From a virus, in IMG/VR virus record IMGVR_UViG_3300028920_000104, positions 1 through 47,017 of that record: 47,017 nucleotides of DNA. One strand, given 5' to 3'. This document shows positions 14,576 through 23,037 of the stretch, in pieces. Position 1 is the stretch's first letter. Every line of letters starts with the position of its first letter. The notes below the pieces were generated by a model that saw nothing but the letters and a program-made list of their open reading frames with translations, was not told the DNA's origin and searched no databases. A program made the position numbers and the translations under genes.

Positions 14576-14823
14576 AATACGTCATAGAGATGAATGGCAA
14601 AGAAGGGAAATTTGAGATAGGTGGTCGCAGTACACCGTTTGAGACCTTTGACTCCGCGTTTCTCTTTGCGCTCGGCATGGCTGTAAATGACCTACGCGGC
14701 GAAGTGGCAACAGGATACAATAAAGTCGATTTGAGCATCGCCGGTAACACTATCACGGTAAAGTACGGGAACGGCAATTTTGAAGAACGCAAAATCGTTA
14801 ACATAGAAAGCGACGACGAATGA
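14572..14823 (+). CDS. Hypothetical protein (83 aa)
   Basis: Beta-rich small protein starting MKYVIEMNGKEGKFEIGG, no family recognised. GGAGGT lies just upstream. It overlaps both neighbours (ATGA and AATGA), so it belongs to the operon that starts at 13158. Confidence 0.65.
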   Translation: MKYVIEMNGKEGKFEIGGRSTPFETFDSAFLFALGMAVNDLRGEVATGYNKVDLSIAGNTITVKYGNGNFEERKIVNIESDDE

Positions 14824-14993
14824 TAGCCAACGCGATATTCTTTCTCATGTGCGTGGTGTTCGCCGTCGTCAACGCCGTGTACGCATCGTTTGAGCCACGC
14901 GCCAATGTCCAGCGGAGTTATGTCGGATACGCGTTTATCTTTGCGCTGTTTGCGCTGGGGTTTCTGGGGCTAATGATTGCGGAGGTGGTATGA
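14820..14993 (+). CDS. Small two-span membrane protein (57 aa)
   Basis: Starts MIANAIFFLMCVV; two hydrophobic stretches (about 3-20 and 36-56) flank a short polar loop with EPRANVQR. The ATG overlaps the upstream stop by ATGA and the 3' end overlaps the next gene by ATGA. Could be a holin-like or membrane-tethering peptide; function unknown. Confidence 0.6.
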   Translation: MIANAIFFLMCVVFAVVNAVYASFEPRANVQRSYVGYAFIFALFALGFLGLMIAEVV

Positions 14994-15151
14994 TGGTTAC
15001 AGACAAAGTTAGTTTTTGGCATTTAGCCGGGGCGATGTGGGCTATAAGCTATGTGCAAGAGGGGTTAAGTAATCCAAATCTTGGTATAGCGGCATGTCTC
15101 TCTCTCATTGTAGGCGAGTTGATAATTCGCTTAAAGGTAAACAATGACTGA
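14990..15151 (+). CDS. Small membrane-associated protein (53 aa)
   Basis: Starts MMVTDKVSFWHLAGAM, with a C-terminal hydrophobic segment (LGIAACLSLIVGELIIRL). ATGA overlap with the preceding membrane peptide and an eight-base overlap with the next gene suggest co-translation. Function unknown; together with 14820-14993 it looks like a pair of tiny membrane proteins. Confidence 0.55.
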   Translation: MMVTDKVSFWHLAGAMWAISYVQEGLSNPNLGIAACLSLIVGELIIRLKVNND

Positions 15152-15410
15152 CATCTACGCCAGCAAACAAGCGTTTATCGCCGCCATGCATCAGCGCATA
15201 GACGAAACCCGCGACGTGTGGAGCAACGACGCACATCGAGCGCTGACCGTGCTAGAAGCGGATAACAATGCGTGGCAACCTGCGGTGATGCGTCATATCA
15301 TGCAGGAGGAAGCCACACGCGAGGCACGACCGCTCGGTAAGCGCGTGATGGATGTTGTGATGACATACATGAATGAAGTTGACCAAGTAGAATGGAGGCT
15401 AGCACCATGA
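15144..15410 (+). CDS. Hypothetical protein (88 aa)
   Basis: All-helical, starts MTDIYASKQAFIAAMHQR; no family recognised. Overlaps the upstream small gene by eight bases and the next by ATGA. Confidence 0.6.
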   Translation: MTDIYASKQAFIAAMHQRIDETRDVWSNDAHRALTVLEADNNAWQPAVMRHIMQEEATREARPLGKRVMDVVMTYMNEVDQVEWRLAP

Positions 15411-15658
15411 CAGAATTTACGAGAAAAACCATAAACCCGATTGAAGCCGTAAGCGCTCCCACTCCGCAGGAATACGGGCAGTTTGAGAACTGCTGTGCAA
15501 TTATCTTTGGATTGCCTAACGAAACATGGCAATCAATCGTAATGACTGACAGTGGCGCATTAGTACAGCCGCGCCGGACAACCTATCGTGACGCGGTAAA
15601 AGATGCGTTACGCGCTGCAAAAAAATACGAACAGTATGCAAAGGTGTTGAAATCATGA
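15407..15658 (+). CDS. Hypothetical protein (83 aa)
   Basis: Starts MTEFTRKTINPIEAV after GGAGG; ATGA with the upstream gene. C-terminal helix rich in Lys/Ala (YRDAVKDALRAAKKYEQYAK). No family recognised. Confidence 0.6.
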   Translation: MTEFTRKTINPIEAVSAPTPQEYGQFENCCAIIFGLPNETWQSIVMTDSGALVQPRRTTYRDAVKDALRAAKKYEQYAKVLKS

Positions 15659-16371
15659 ACAAGCAAATAGGCGACATTGTAAACGGCGCGTGGCGGGTCG
15701 TATCCGTCAGCGGGAACAAGTTCACAGTTGAACTCATCGGCGATAAAAGCGCCGGGCGTTGGGAAGGTACACAGGCCGAAGATGGAACAATCGAATGGGG
15801 CGCGGTGAGCGATGCTGACCCGCTGCAAGACAACGACGATTTCACGCCTGACCACTGGCAGATTGCGCTTGAGGATGGAAAACGACATGGACGCGGCGTT
15901 GTTGTAGACCTTGAGGAGAGTGAACGGCGCTTTAGTGCTAATGCGTGGCAAGTGCCAGCCGAAGCGCCGATTGTGCCGGCGCAAAAAAACCCGCAACTAA
16001 AACGCGGTGATGTTGTGCTATGGAACGGTCGTGATATGCGGGTGTCAAGCGCTACTGAGCACCAATGTACACTGGTCTCTAATACGCTTAACTGGTCGTC
16101 GGCTAAAACTGCCGTTTCGGTCGGAGTGGATGAGGTAGAAGCGCTTCAAAACCTACGAAATAACAGCTCCATAGACGACGACGACACACGCGCATTGAAG
16201 CGCGCCGTGCGTCTTATCCGCAATGACATGCAAAAACAAGCCTATCGCGAACTGACCGACGCGGGTTACGCCACGCTTGCATCCATGCTTGCAAAACGTT
16301 ACGAGCGCGGCCAGACAATGGACGTTGCCGACATCGAAACAGAAATCGCACGATTGGAGCTAAGCGAATGA
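15655..16371 (+). CDS. Hypothetical protein (238 aa)
   Basis: Two parts: a beta-rich N-terminal region (about 1-155) with two similar short segments, GDIVNGAWRVVSVSGNKFTV at the start and RGDVVLWNGRDMRVSSAT near 118-135, suggesting two small barrel-like repeats; and a helical C-terminal region (about 170-238). No family recognised. ATGA with both neighbours. Confidence 0.6.
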   Translation: MNKQIGDIVNGAWRVVSVSGNKFTVELIGDKSAGRWEGTQAEDGTIEWGAVSDADPLQDNDDFTPDHWQIALEDGKRHGRGVVVDLEESERRFSANAWQVPAEAPIVPAQKNPQLKRGDVVLWNGRDMRVSSATEHQCTLVSNTLNWSSAKTAVSVGVDEVEALQNLRNNSSIDDDDTRALKRAVRLIRNDMQKQAYRELTDAGYATLASMLAKRYERGQTMDVADIETEIARLELSE

Positions 16372-16721
16372 ACGAAAAAGAAGAAACTAAACGCACTATT
16401 TGGGAAATTAAAACAGCCGGGTTAGTGATGGGTAAGGCTCAAGAGGATTTAGCCGACTATATCCTAGCCGTTGCTGCTGACTTAGCCGACTATGTACGGA
16501 AAACGCCGTTAACATCGCACACGCTACGCATGATTGAGCAACTTGAGAACCTCGGCGAAGCGGTGCAATGGCGGTGTGAGAAACAGCGTCACATTGTTAG
16601 CAACGACCAGCCGCTAACATACCGCACAGGATGGGCACAGCCGAACGGGTACATAGAGCTACAATATGTTGTCAAGGTTGATGACGAAACAATCAATAAG
16701 ATTTTAGAGGTGCTAGGATGA
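16368..16721 (+). CDS. Hypothetical protein (117 aa)
   Basis: Helical N terminus with LADYILAVAADLADYV, no motif recognised. Acidic. ATGA-coupled on both sides within the 13158-17424 operon. Confidence 0.6.
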   Translation: MNEKEETKRTIWEIKTAGLVMGKAQEDLADYILAVAADLADYVRKTPLTSHTLRMIEQLENLGEAVQWRCEKQRHIVSNDQPLTYRTGWAQPNGYIELQYVVKVDDETINKILEVLG

Positions 16722-17233
16722 CTGACGAACGATACGAACAGTTAATGCAATACCGTAATCGCCTAATGGAGCTACGGTATGAGATTGAACGCGCACGAGA
16801 TGAAACACTTACACTTGGGGCACTCGGAATAATGGATGGTGTCGGAGCACCGTTTTTTGATAGTGCAATGCAACGCTGGACACGCTTAGAGCAAGAACAG
16901 GAAACAATCCTTGCTGAAATCCCGCGCTTACAGGATAACGCTACACTGGTCAAGTTGTTCGGAGAAGTAGCCGAGAATGGCCTACGTAATAACATACCCG
17001 GTGTAAACGGCGAAACATCGGTTATGTACTCAGTGGAACGCTCGCCAGTCGGTAGAATTAATGTCCCTGTTCCAGTCGAAACTCCGCAGGTATGGCGAGG
17101 TGAGCCTATATTACCTTATGCTGATGTGTCATACAAGACTATTGAACTATACCAATACCATATCAACGGCGAGTATGTTCAAATTGGATATGACGCCGAA
17201 ACCGATACATTATACACGGATGCAACGCCATGA
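16718..17233 (+). CDS. Coiled-coil hypothetical protein (171 aa)
   Basis: Residues 1-75 form probable coiled-coil helices (YRNRLMELRYEIERARDE and RWTRLEQEQETILAEIPRL); the rest is beta-like and ends in repeated Tyr/Asp (ELYQYHINGEYVQIGYDAET). No family. ATGA with the next gene. Confidence 0.6.
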   Translation: MTDERYEQLMQYRNRLMELRYEIERARDETLTLGALGIMDGVGAPFFDSAMQRWTRLEQEQETILAEIPRLQDNATLVKLFGEVAENGLRNNIPGVNGETSVMYSVERSPVGRINVPVPVETPQVWRGEPILPYADVSYKTIELYQYHINGEYVQIGYDAETDTLYTDATP

Positions 17234-17424
17234 CTGACACCGAAGCAATCGACACCATACGCAAGCGATACGAAAATGCCGTTAAGCTGTACGGCGGCGT
17301 GCTGACGTTGCCGAATGGCCAGACATATGACCGCAATACAATGGTTGTGCTGCCATCGGGTGATGCTTTCCCTTTGTGGTATATCCTGGACGGCGGGAAA
17401 CTCGCACTTGACAGCGTAGAATAG
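17230..17424 (+). CDS. Hypothetical protein (64 aa)
   Basis: Starts MTDTEAIDTIRKRYENAV; short amphipathic helix then beta segments. Last gene of the tightly coupled run; after it a gap of 166 bases before the next start holds a weak -10 (TATAGT 17473-17478) and nothing else clear. Confidence 0.55.
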   Translation: MTDTEAIDTIRKRYENAVKLYGGVLTLPNGQTYDRNTMVVLPSGDAFPLWYILDGGKLALDSVE

Positions 17425-17590
17425 ATGTGCTAGTATTGGAGGTGTGAACAAAAACAAGCCTTGTGGTGGGGCTATAGTAGGCATAGAATTGAATGACCGT
17501 TTTTGTCGCAATCTGTGGAGCCGTCTATGCCCGGCACACCATACCACAGGGAGCGACGAAAGCGGTTTTTTGTATCTAGGAGACAACCCC

Positions 17591-17833
17591 ATGACGAAAT
17601 ACGAGTACGCACTTTTTGTCAAAGACGGAGCCTTGCACGGCTTCTACTCCACATTCCACGATGCAACCACCAACGCCAGACAGTTTGATGAGCGCTTAGG
17701 CATTGAACACAACGGCGAGTGGGTAGAGGTTGAACCACAAGGCAAAATTGACGCTTCAACATACTGGTGTTTGACAGATGACTATTGGCGCATTGCGGAG
17801 GTTTACAAGCGGGATGGTGGTATCAATGAGTAA
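17591..17833 (+). CDS. Hypothetical protein (80 aa)
   Basis: Starts MTKYEYALFVKDGALHGF at ATG 17591, with TAGGAG nine bases before. An upstream in-frame start near 17444 is rejected because of its poorer site and unlikely sequence. The gene overlaps the replication initiator gene by eight bases. Confidence 0.6.
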   Translation: MTKYEYALFVKDGALHGFYSTFHDATTNARQFDERLGIEHNGEWVEVEPQGKIDASTYWCLTDDYWRIAEVYKRDGGINE

Positions 17834-18734
17834 CGACACAGCACAACGCCCTGATATTCAAGCCGGGTTAGAGCCAACCGTCACACGCATCATGCCGGAA
17901 CTCGCCGCCGAAATAGGTCTGAACGAAAGCATCATGCTTCTACAGTTGGCCTACTGGATTAAGATCGGCAAGAACTATCGCGACGGTCAGTTCTGGACAT
18001 ACCAATCAAGCCAGGAAATGCGCGATAAGGCGTTTGGTTATTGGAGCGTGAGCACCATCAATCGCACGGCGCAAAGCCTTGAGGCGAAAGGCCTAATCAA
18101 CGTCGCCAACTACAACCAAAAGAAGTACGACCGTACCAAGTGGTTTGCCCTCAACGCAGATGGAATTAGCGCCTTGCAGTCCGTGTCATTGGTCATGGTT
18201 GAAGAAACCATTTGTCAAAATGACAAACGTCAAAATCAAAATGACAAACGTGAAACGCAAGATGACAAACCTATACCAGAGACTACTACAGAGAATACAA
18301 CAGAGAATAAAGATCTATCTGCCGACGCAGATGGCAAGTCAAAATTTGACTGGAATGCCACTATTGACACTATCTGCGATGAATTCAAAGTTAACAAATC
18401 CCGCGCCGGTAATATCTTGCACCAGTTACACGGAACGGTGGCGGAAAGCCGCAAGCATACTGAGTATTATAAGCACCAGCTAGATGAACCACTAACCGAG
18501 CCGCAGGATATACGGAGCTTTGGCGCATGGTATCGCCATGAGTACCCTAACGTGTCTATGCCGTTAGCGCCGGAAGCCATCGCAACACACGTTTACAGGT
18601 GGCGTCAATCCAAGCAGAAGCAAGCGCCACAGTACGCGCCGATTGACCCCGACGCACTCGCCAGCATCCCAACGATTACCGACGCGCCGCAGACGCATAG
18701 TGAGCGCGTGGATTTAGACGGCATAGGATACTAA
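17826..18734 (+). CDS. Winged-helix replication initiator / helicase-loader-like protein
   Basis: 302 residues. The N-terminal domain (about 20-115: LNESIMLLQLAYWIKIG, SSQEMRDKAFGYWSVSTINRTA, LEAKGLINVANYN) is the winged-helix domain of phage replisome organisers and DnaD-like initiators. A Gln/Asn/Asp/Lys linker (about 125-165, with the repeated unit QNDKR) leads to a C-terminal helical region (FKVNKSRAGNILHQLHG, RSFGAWYRHEYP). It is expected to bind the origin and help load the helicase encoded at 19764. Start at 17826 fits the initiator family better than longer frames. Confidence 0.75.
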   Translation: MSNDTAQRPDIQAGLEPTVTRIMPELAAEIGLNESIMLLQLAYWIKIGKNYRDGQFWTYQSSQEMRDKAFGYWSVSTINRTAQSLEAKGLINVANYNQKKYDRTKWFALNADGISALQSVSLVMVEETICQNDKRQNQNDKRETQDDKPIPETTTENTTENKDLSADADGKSKFDWNATIDTICDEFKVNKSRAGNILHQLHGTVAESRKHTEYYKHQLDEPLTEPQDIRSFGAWYRHEYPNVSMPLAPEAIATHVYRWRQSKQKQAPQYAPIDPDALASIPTITDAPQTHSERVDLDGIGY

Positions 18735-18735
18735 C

Positions 18736-19767
18736 ATGAAAGCAGTTAGTTTATTTTCAGGAATTGGCGGAATAGACATCGGTCTGTCCGCAGCTGGTTT
18801 TGACGTAATAGCACAGGTGGAAATTGATGAATACTGTCAGCAAGTCCTCACAAAGCACAGCCGCAACTGGTGGCCTAACTCAGTTATCTATGATGACGTT
18901 AGAGAGTTCGGAGCCGATAGCATCAACGGACAACGCATCGACATCCTCACTGGCGGCTTTCCTTGCCAACCATTTAGTCACGCAGGCAAACGCCTTGCGG
19001 AAGATGATAACCGCAACATGTGGCCAGCCACCCGGCGCATTATTAGCGAGATACGACCGCGAGCACTCCTACTGGAAAACGTCAAGGGGCTTATCACTCA
19101 AAACAAAGGTGAACCCGGATACTTGGGAACTGTCCTTGCTGACCTTTCCGAAATGGGCTATGTGTGTGGATATGGAATTATATCCGCTGCCGATGCCGGA
19201 GCAAGCCACCGACGAGAGCGCGTATGGATTGTGGCCTACAGTAAGAACGCGGGGCATGATAGGAGGGTCAGCGCACAAACAGATGTTCCTGAAGCATCTA
19301 ACAGAAGAGAATGTGGGCGAGTACAGCGCAATGTCAGGTCTAAATCTATGGGCTACGCCACAGCGAACGGACGGAACCGCAGCCGCAATCATAGGCGAGA
19401 ACGACGAATACTACCAAACAAAAACGGGCGTATGGCGCAAGGTAAGCGGCAACGGCGTAGACGGGAGTATGGGGCTACCCCGTCAAGCGCAAGCGCAAAA
19501 CTGGACGCCAGGAGAACCGCCCAAAGCGTTAGGAAGTCTAAACGCCTATTGGACGGAAGCCCTTATGGGATACCCTCCTGGCTGGACACGCCTGAGTTCC
19601 CCGCGCCGCAGGGATTACATCAGTATGAATGGGAACCGCCGCGCACAGTCGATAAATCACAGCAATACAGGCGGCAAAGGATACAGGCGATCGGTAACGC
19701 GGTCGTCCCGCAGATTGTCTATTACATCGCGAAAGAAATCTACAAGACGTTGGAGCCAAAACCATGA
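18736..19767 (+). CDS. C5-cytosine DNA methyltransferase
   Basis: 343 residues with a full motif set: I FSGIGGIDIGLSAAGF (7-22), II VEID (28-31), IV GGFPCQPF with catalytic C77, VI LLENV (112-116), VIII HRRERVWI (158-165), and GNAVVP (320-325). The region 170-300 is Arg/Asn/Ser-rich and would be the target-recognition part. It methylates cytosine to 5-methylcytosine, probably as protection from restriction. Unusual: the +1 frame of the same DNA stays open for 315 codons and reads as conserved protein (next entry). Confidence 0.9.
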   Translation: MKAVSLFSGIGGIDIGLSAAGFDVIAQVEIDEYCQQVLTKHSRNWWPNSVIYDDVREFGADSINGQRIDILTGGFPCQPFSHAGKRLAEDDNRNMWPATRRIISEIRPRALLLENVKGLITQNKGEPGYLGTVLADLSEMGYVCGYGIISAADAGASHRRERVWIVAYSKNAGHDRRVSAQTDVPEASNRRECGRVQRNVRSKSMGYATANGRNRSRNHRRERRILPNKNGRMAQGKRQRRRREYGATPSSASAKLDARRTAQSVRKSKRLLDGSPYGIPSWLDTPEFPAPQGLHQYEWEPPRTVDKSQQYRRQRIQAIGNAVVPQIVYYIAKEIYKTLEPKP

Positions 19768-19771
19768 CTGA
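18824..19771 (+). CDS. Overlapping frame inside the C5-methyltransferase gene (phage LWPT-type protein)
   Basis: This +1-frame open reading frame has 315 codons. From about codon 78 to 255 it carries features of a phage protein family usually annotated with cytosine methylases: SYWKTSRGLSLKTK, FPKWAMCVDMELYPLPM, YGLWPTVRTRGM, NLWATPQRTDG, SMGLPRQ, LNAYWTEALMGYPPGWTRL. The same bases in the other frame encode methyltransferase motifs VI to VIII and the target-recognition region. Codons before 60 and after 260 look non-coding in composition. The true start is unknown (ATG 19004 is a candidate with a poor site), and expression could instead use a frameshift. Confidence 0.5.
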   Translation: MMNTVSKSSQSTAATGGLTQLSMMTLESSEPIASTDNASTSSLAAFLANHLVTQANALRKMITATCGQPPGALLARYDREHSYWKTSRGLSLKTKVNPDTWELSLLTFPKWAMCVDMELYPLPMPEQATDESAYGLWPTVRTRGMIGGSAHKQMFLKHLTEENVGEYSAMSGLNLWATPQRTDGTAAAIIGENDEYYQTKTGVWRKVSGNGVDGSMGLPRQAQAQNWTPGEPPKALGSLNAYWTEALMGYPPGWTRLSSPRRRDYISMNGNRRAQSINHSNTGGKGYRRSVTRSSRRLSITSRKKSTRRWSQNHD

Positions 19772-21692
19772 CCAATCGCACATCTCGCACACAACCGTAT
19801 TCCCGGTAGAGCTAAAAAAGACCGCCAACACCAACGGCGGCGAGTATCACGGGCCGTGTCCATTCTGCGGAGGAGAAGACCGCTTCTATGTCCACCCTGC
19901 CAAGCAGCTATGGCGGTGTCGTCAGTGTGAGCGCGGCGGTGATTATATCGAGTTCGTCAAACAGTATGACGGCATCGACTATAAAGCCGCTTGCGAAAAG
20001 CTAGGCATTACGCCGGACGCCCTACCACCGACACAACAGGCAGCGCTGCGCAAACAGCCAGCTAAGAAGCTAGACCTGCAAGCCGCGCCGATTGTCGAAG
20101 ACATCCAGCGCATTGACGTGCCGACCACAAAACGCGAGTACGACGGTCTAACAGACTACGCCTATGCGCACGGTGTTACGACTGATGTGCTTGTGAAAGC
20201 GGGATGGCAGGAAGTCACACACGGCGGACGGTCTGCGCTATCGTTCCCGACTGCCAACGGTACGCGCTGGCGTTTTGTGGATGGCAACGAACCGCGCTAT
20301 ATCAACACCGAAGGATTTACACGCTGCTGGTATGGTCTTGACCGCGCCATTATTCTAGCAACGGAACTAGATAAGCCGATGGTTATGGTGAACGGTGAGA
20401 TTAGCGCGATTGCAGGACAAGAGCATAGCATACCCGCGTTCACGATGGCGGGTGGCGGTGAGAACAAGATACCGCCTGCACTACTCAAAGAGCTTAACGA
20501 CAAGTGGTCAGGTGACGTTGTGCTGGCGTTTGAAAACGACGACGCCGGGAACCACGCCGCGAAAGCGATAGCGGAGCAACTAGAAGACCGCGCTATCACG
20601 GTAGACTTGGGGTTGTCGGGTAGCGGTGATGTTGCGGACTTGTGCTATATCAGACCGTCAAACGCCGCGTTGCATCTATGGCAGCGGGTAGAGGCGAAAC
20701 GACTTAAACCACGTTCAGACGCGATTGTATCCAGCACGACGGCGTTAGAGCGTTACGACATCCGACTGCGCAATCTGGACACCACGATTGAAGGTGTACC
20801 GATAGAAATGCCGTTCGATCGCCTGCGGACATTCGGCGGGTTTGCATCGGTGCTCATGCCGAATAAGTTGTACGGTGTGATCGCCCCGTCTGGCAGCGGT
20901 AAAACGTCGTTTCTCGGAACGCTTAACGACGCGCTAAACGCGGCAGGTCATAGCGGCTTCTGGTATGGCCCTGAGTGGACAGCAGACGAAAGTATTGACA
21001 TCCGTATTCAGCGTAACGGCGGCTTGTCCACGCAACGCATGATGGAATGGGAGCTATACAAGGTCAACCGACGACTAGGTAAACCGACAAACGAGAGCCA
21101 TAAGATTAGTCAGGCGGAGTTTGAGCAGTCGCAAGCGATCTTAAACACCGTGCGTAACTGGCCGGGTGTAACTGAGTTTTTCCCGCCGCGCACGTCATTG
21201 ACAGACACACTCGCACAAATGCGGGATATGCTGACGATGTACCGTGAGCGTGGGCAGATGGTGACGTATGCCATATTCGACTATATCCAGCTTTTACGCG
21301 CCGATGACGTGGCAATTGATGGTGATAACCGTCACGAAGTCGCAACCGAATTAGTTAAGTCGTTTTGTATGCAGAATAACATTGTAGGTGTTGTCGCATC
21401 ACAGGTTACAAAGTCATCCACGCAGCGCAACAAAGATGCAAATGATAAACTTGATGGCTCAAATATGCTGTTTGTACGCGACGACAAAATGAACTTAGTG
21501 CTCACGTTGAATGTTGAATATGACGACGATATTGACGATAGAGGCGTAGTGGTTGGCAGACGACCCACCCCACGCGGTACAATTGTGGTGTCGAAAAACA
21601 ATCTAGGTGCGAAGGGGCAGCTACAATGTATTGCCGACTGGCCGCGCCTACGCTGGATTGTCGATAAGGATTGGTCAGCGTTGACGCGTTGA
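19764..21692 (+). CDS. Bifunctional primase-helicase
   Basis: 642 residues, similar in layout to T7 gp4. Zinc-binding domain with C32/C35 and C52/C55; a Toprim-like primase core with E212 and FENDDAGNHAA (256-266); linker about 300-345; RecA-type helicase with Walker A APSGSGKTS (374-382), Walker B YAIFDYIQLL (D506) and VGVVASQVTKSS, the sensor-like strand. It primes lagging strands and unwinds the fork. It begins by overlapping the methyltransferase stop, downstream of the initiator, forming a replication block. No DNA polymerase gene was found, so the host enzyme is probably used. Confidence 0.9.
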   Translation: MTDQSHISHTTVFPVELKKTANTNGGEYHGPCPFCGGEDRFYVHPAKQLWRCRQCERGGDYIEFVKQYDGIDYKAACEKLGITPDALPPTQQAALRKQPAKKLDLQAAPIVEDIQRIDVPTTKREYDGLTDYAYAHGVTTDVLVKAGWQEVTHGGRSALSFPTANGTRWRFVDGNEPRYINTEGFTRCWYGLDRAIILATELDKPMVMVNGEISAIAGQEHSIPAFTMAGGGENKIPPALLKELNDKWSGDVVLAFENDDAGNHAAKAIAEQLEDRAITVDLGLSGSGDVADLCYIRPSNAALHLWQRVEAKRLKPRSDAIVSSTTALERYDIRLRNLDTTIEGVPIEMPFDRLRTFGGFASVLMPNKLYGVIAPSGSGKTSFLGTLNDALNAAGHSGFWYGPEWTADESIDIRIQRNGGLSTQRMMEWELYKVNRRLGKPTNESHKISQAEFEQSQAILNTVRNWPGVTEFFPPRTSLTDTLAQMRDMLTMYRERGQMVTYAIFDYIQLLRADDVAIDGDNRHEVATELVKSFCMQNNIVGVVASQVTKSSTQRNKDANDKLDGSNMLFVRDDKMNLVLTLNVEYDDDIDDRGVVVGRRPTPRGTIVVSKNNLGAKGQLQCIADWPRLRWIVDKDWSALTR

Positions 21693-21722
21693 TTGACGCC
21701 CCGTTTACGCTTGTGCTATACT
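21693..21722 (+). promoter_or_regulatory. Rightward promoter TTGACG-18-TATACT
   Basis: -35 TTGACG 21693-21698, 18-base spacer, extended -10 TGC-TATACT (21714-21722), directly after the primase-helicase stop. Drives the next run of small genes. Confidence 0.7.
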
Positions 21723-21749
21723 ATGTTAGACGATACGAAAGGAACCACT

Positions 21750-22034
21750 ATGAGACGTACCACCCTAATCGCAATTCTCCTCATGCTGTGTTTGTATTTC
21801 GCGCTACGTGCCTCCGAAGCGGAGCAACGGGTTAAGCGCATGGAACGCGAACAGCAGCGCATGAAAGCCGACGCCGAACTTGGACGCCAGCAACGTGAAC
21901 GGGACGCGGAATGGAAGCGCCTTATGAGAGATGAATATTACGAGCAAGAACCAGCCGCACGGGTATTATGGCTGGATGATATGAAGCAAGCCGGGGTTGA
22001 TAACCCTATCGAATATTTTGGAATTAAGGAGTAG
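21750..22034 (+). CDS. Membrane-anchored coiled-coil protein (94 aa)
   Basis: N-terminal membrane segment (about 5-20: TLIAILLMLCLYFAL) followed by a highly charged helix with heptad character (EAEQRVKRMEREQQRMKADAE, split here at residues 22-42). Resembles the topology of phage spanins or inner-membrane anchors, but it is far from the late genes. ATG follows GAAAGGA. Function unknown. Confidence 0.6.
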   Translation: MRRTTLIAILLMLCLYFALRASEAEQRVKRMEREQQRMKADAELGRQQRERDAEWKRLMRDEYYEQEPAARVLWLDDMKQAGVDNPIEYFGIKE

Positions 22035-22038
22035 CATC

Positions 22039-22299
22039 ATGGCACGTAAATTTAAGAACGATCACCGCGCAAAGAGTATTCGCAAGCAGACCGCATGGCA
22101 ACGTCGAAACGGTACGCCACAGGAACGTATTCGCGCTAACATCATCGACAAAGAATTTGACGAACTTATGACGATGGTTGATGAAGAAATTGAACGCATT
22201 GAACGTCAGCACTCCTATTCACCGCTGACAAGCGAAGGTTTCCTCAACTGGCTGCCCGATGACTTTGACGACGACGAAAGCGAAAGCGACAATGACTAA
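22039..22299 (+). CDS. Hypothetical protein with basic head and acidic tail (86 aa)
   Basis: Basic first 35 residues (MARKFKNDHRAKSIRKQ) and a strongly acidic C terminus (DDFDDDESESDND). Polyelectrolyte pattern seen in DNA- or protein-mimicking phage factors, but no family is recognised. AAGGAG precedes ATG 22039. Confidence 0.6.
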   Translation: MARKFKNDHRAKSIRKQTAWQRRNGTPQERIRANIIDKEFDELMTMVDEEIERIERQHSYSPLTSEGFLNWLPDDFDDDESESDND

Positions 22300-22765
22300 C
22301 GACAACGCAATGCAGGACGCGCTACAGCGTCTATACGATAGCACCATCGCATTTCACGACACCTTCCAGACGCCACGCGATTACGAAGCGCGGGTGCGCG
22401 TGCTGTGTGAGGAGTGCGGTGAACTGGTACGCGCTACGTATCCGCAAGACATCGCAGAGGAAGCGGCGGACGTTATAGTCACGACGTTTGGCGTTATGCA
22501 GTCACTCGGCATTAATTTTTGCGATGGTTATTATCCATCTTCTTTTTTGCATGGCGTAACTAAGGTGTGGGATTTAGTGAGGTATATTCAAGAATACCCG
22601 CGCTTCCCCAACCCTAAACGATACACGGGTGTTGTGTATGACATCATCGTTGAATGTGCAGCATTGTCAAATGTTGAAGCTATCAACACTGTGATTGAAC
22701 GAAACGAGCGCAAGACGATTAAGACGCATATGCTGAACAAGCATGGCAAGGTAGTGGAACGGTGA
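22292..22765 (+). CDS. MazG-like nucleotide pyrophosphohydrolase
   Basis: 157 residues. The MazG metal-binding pattern is visible: E40-E41-x-x-E44 (CEECGELVRA) and E56-E57-x-x-D60 (AEEAADVIVTTFGVM). Such enzymes hydrolyse nucleoside triphosphates to monophosphates, or may lower ppGpp during infection. The C-terminal half (about 80-157) is longer than the minimal domain and of unknown role. It overlaps the upstream gene by eight bases. Confidence 0.75.
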   Translation: MTNDNAMQDALQRLYDSTIAFHDTFQTPRDYEARVRVLCEECGELVRATYPQDIAEEAADVIVTTFGVMQSLGINFCDGYYPSSFLHGVTKVWDLVRYIQEYPRFPNPKRYTGVVYDIIVECAALSNVEAINTVIERNERKTIKTHMLNKHGKVVER

Positions 22766-23037
22766 ATGACACACTAGATTTTAAACGCATCCTGAAGCAG
22801 CTGGATAGACATGATGTTATATGGCTGTTAAGCACCCATCATGCTGGCGTATACGGGTCGTTTCAGATAGCACCGAGTAAAATGGTTTCGCTTGGTTTAG
22901 TGCATCGCACTATGCAAAAGTCAGGGCGCAATCCAGAATACGGGTATACGCTCTCGCCTTTTGGACACTCGTTTTGTGCATGGCTACAAAGTGCGGCGGT
23001 CAATGAATATTTGGATAAACACCATGCCAATGATTAA
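22762..23037 (+). CDS. Small winged-helix-like protein (91 aa)
   Basis: GTG start overlapping the MazG stop (GTGA). Pattern of helices followed by a strand pair (MVSLGLVHRTMQKS ... YGYTLSPFGHSF) resembles a small winged helix. No family confirmed. Confidence 0.5.
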   Translation: MNDTLDFKRILKQLDRHDVIWLLSTHHAGVYGSFQIAPSKMVSLGLVHRTMQKSGRNPEYGYTLSPFGHSFCAWLQSAAVNEYLDKHHAND

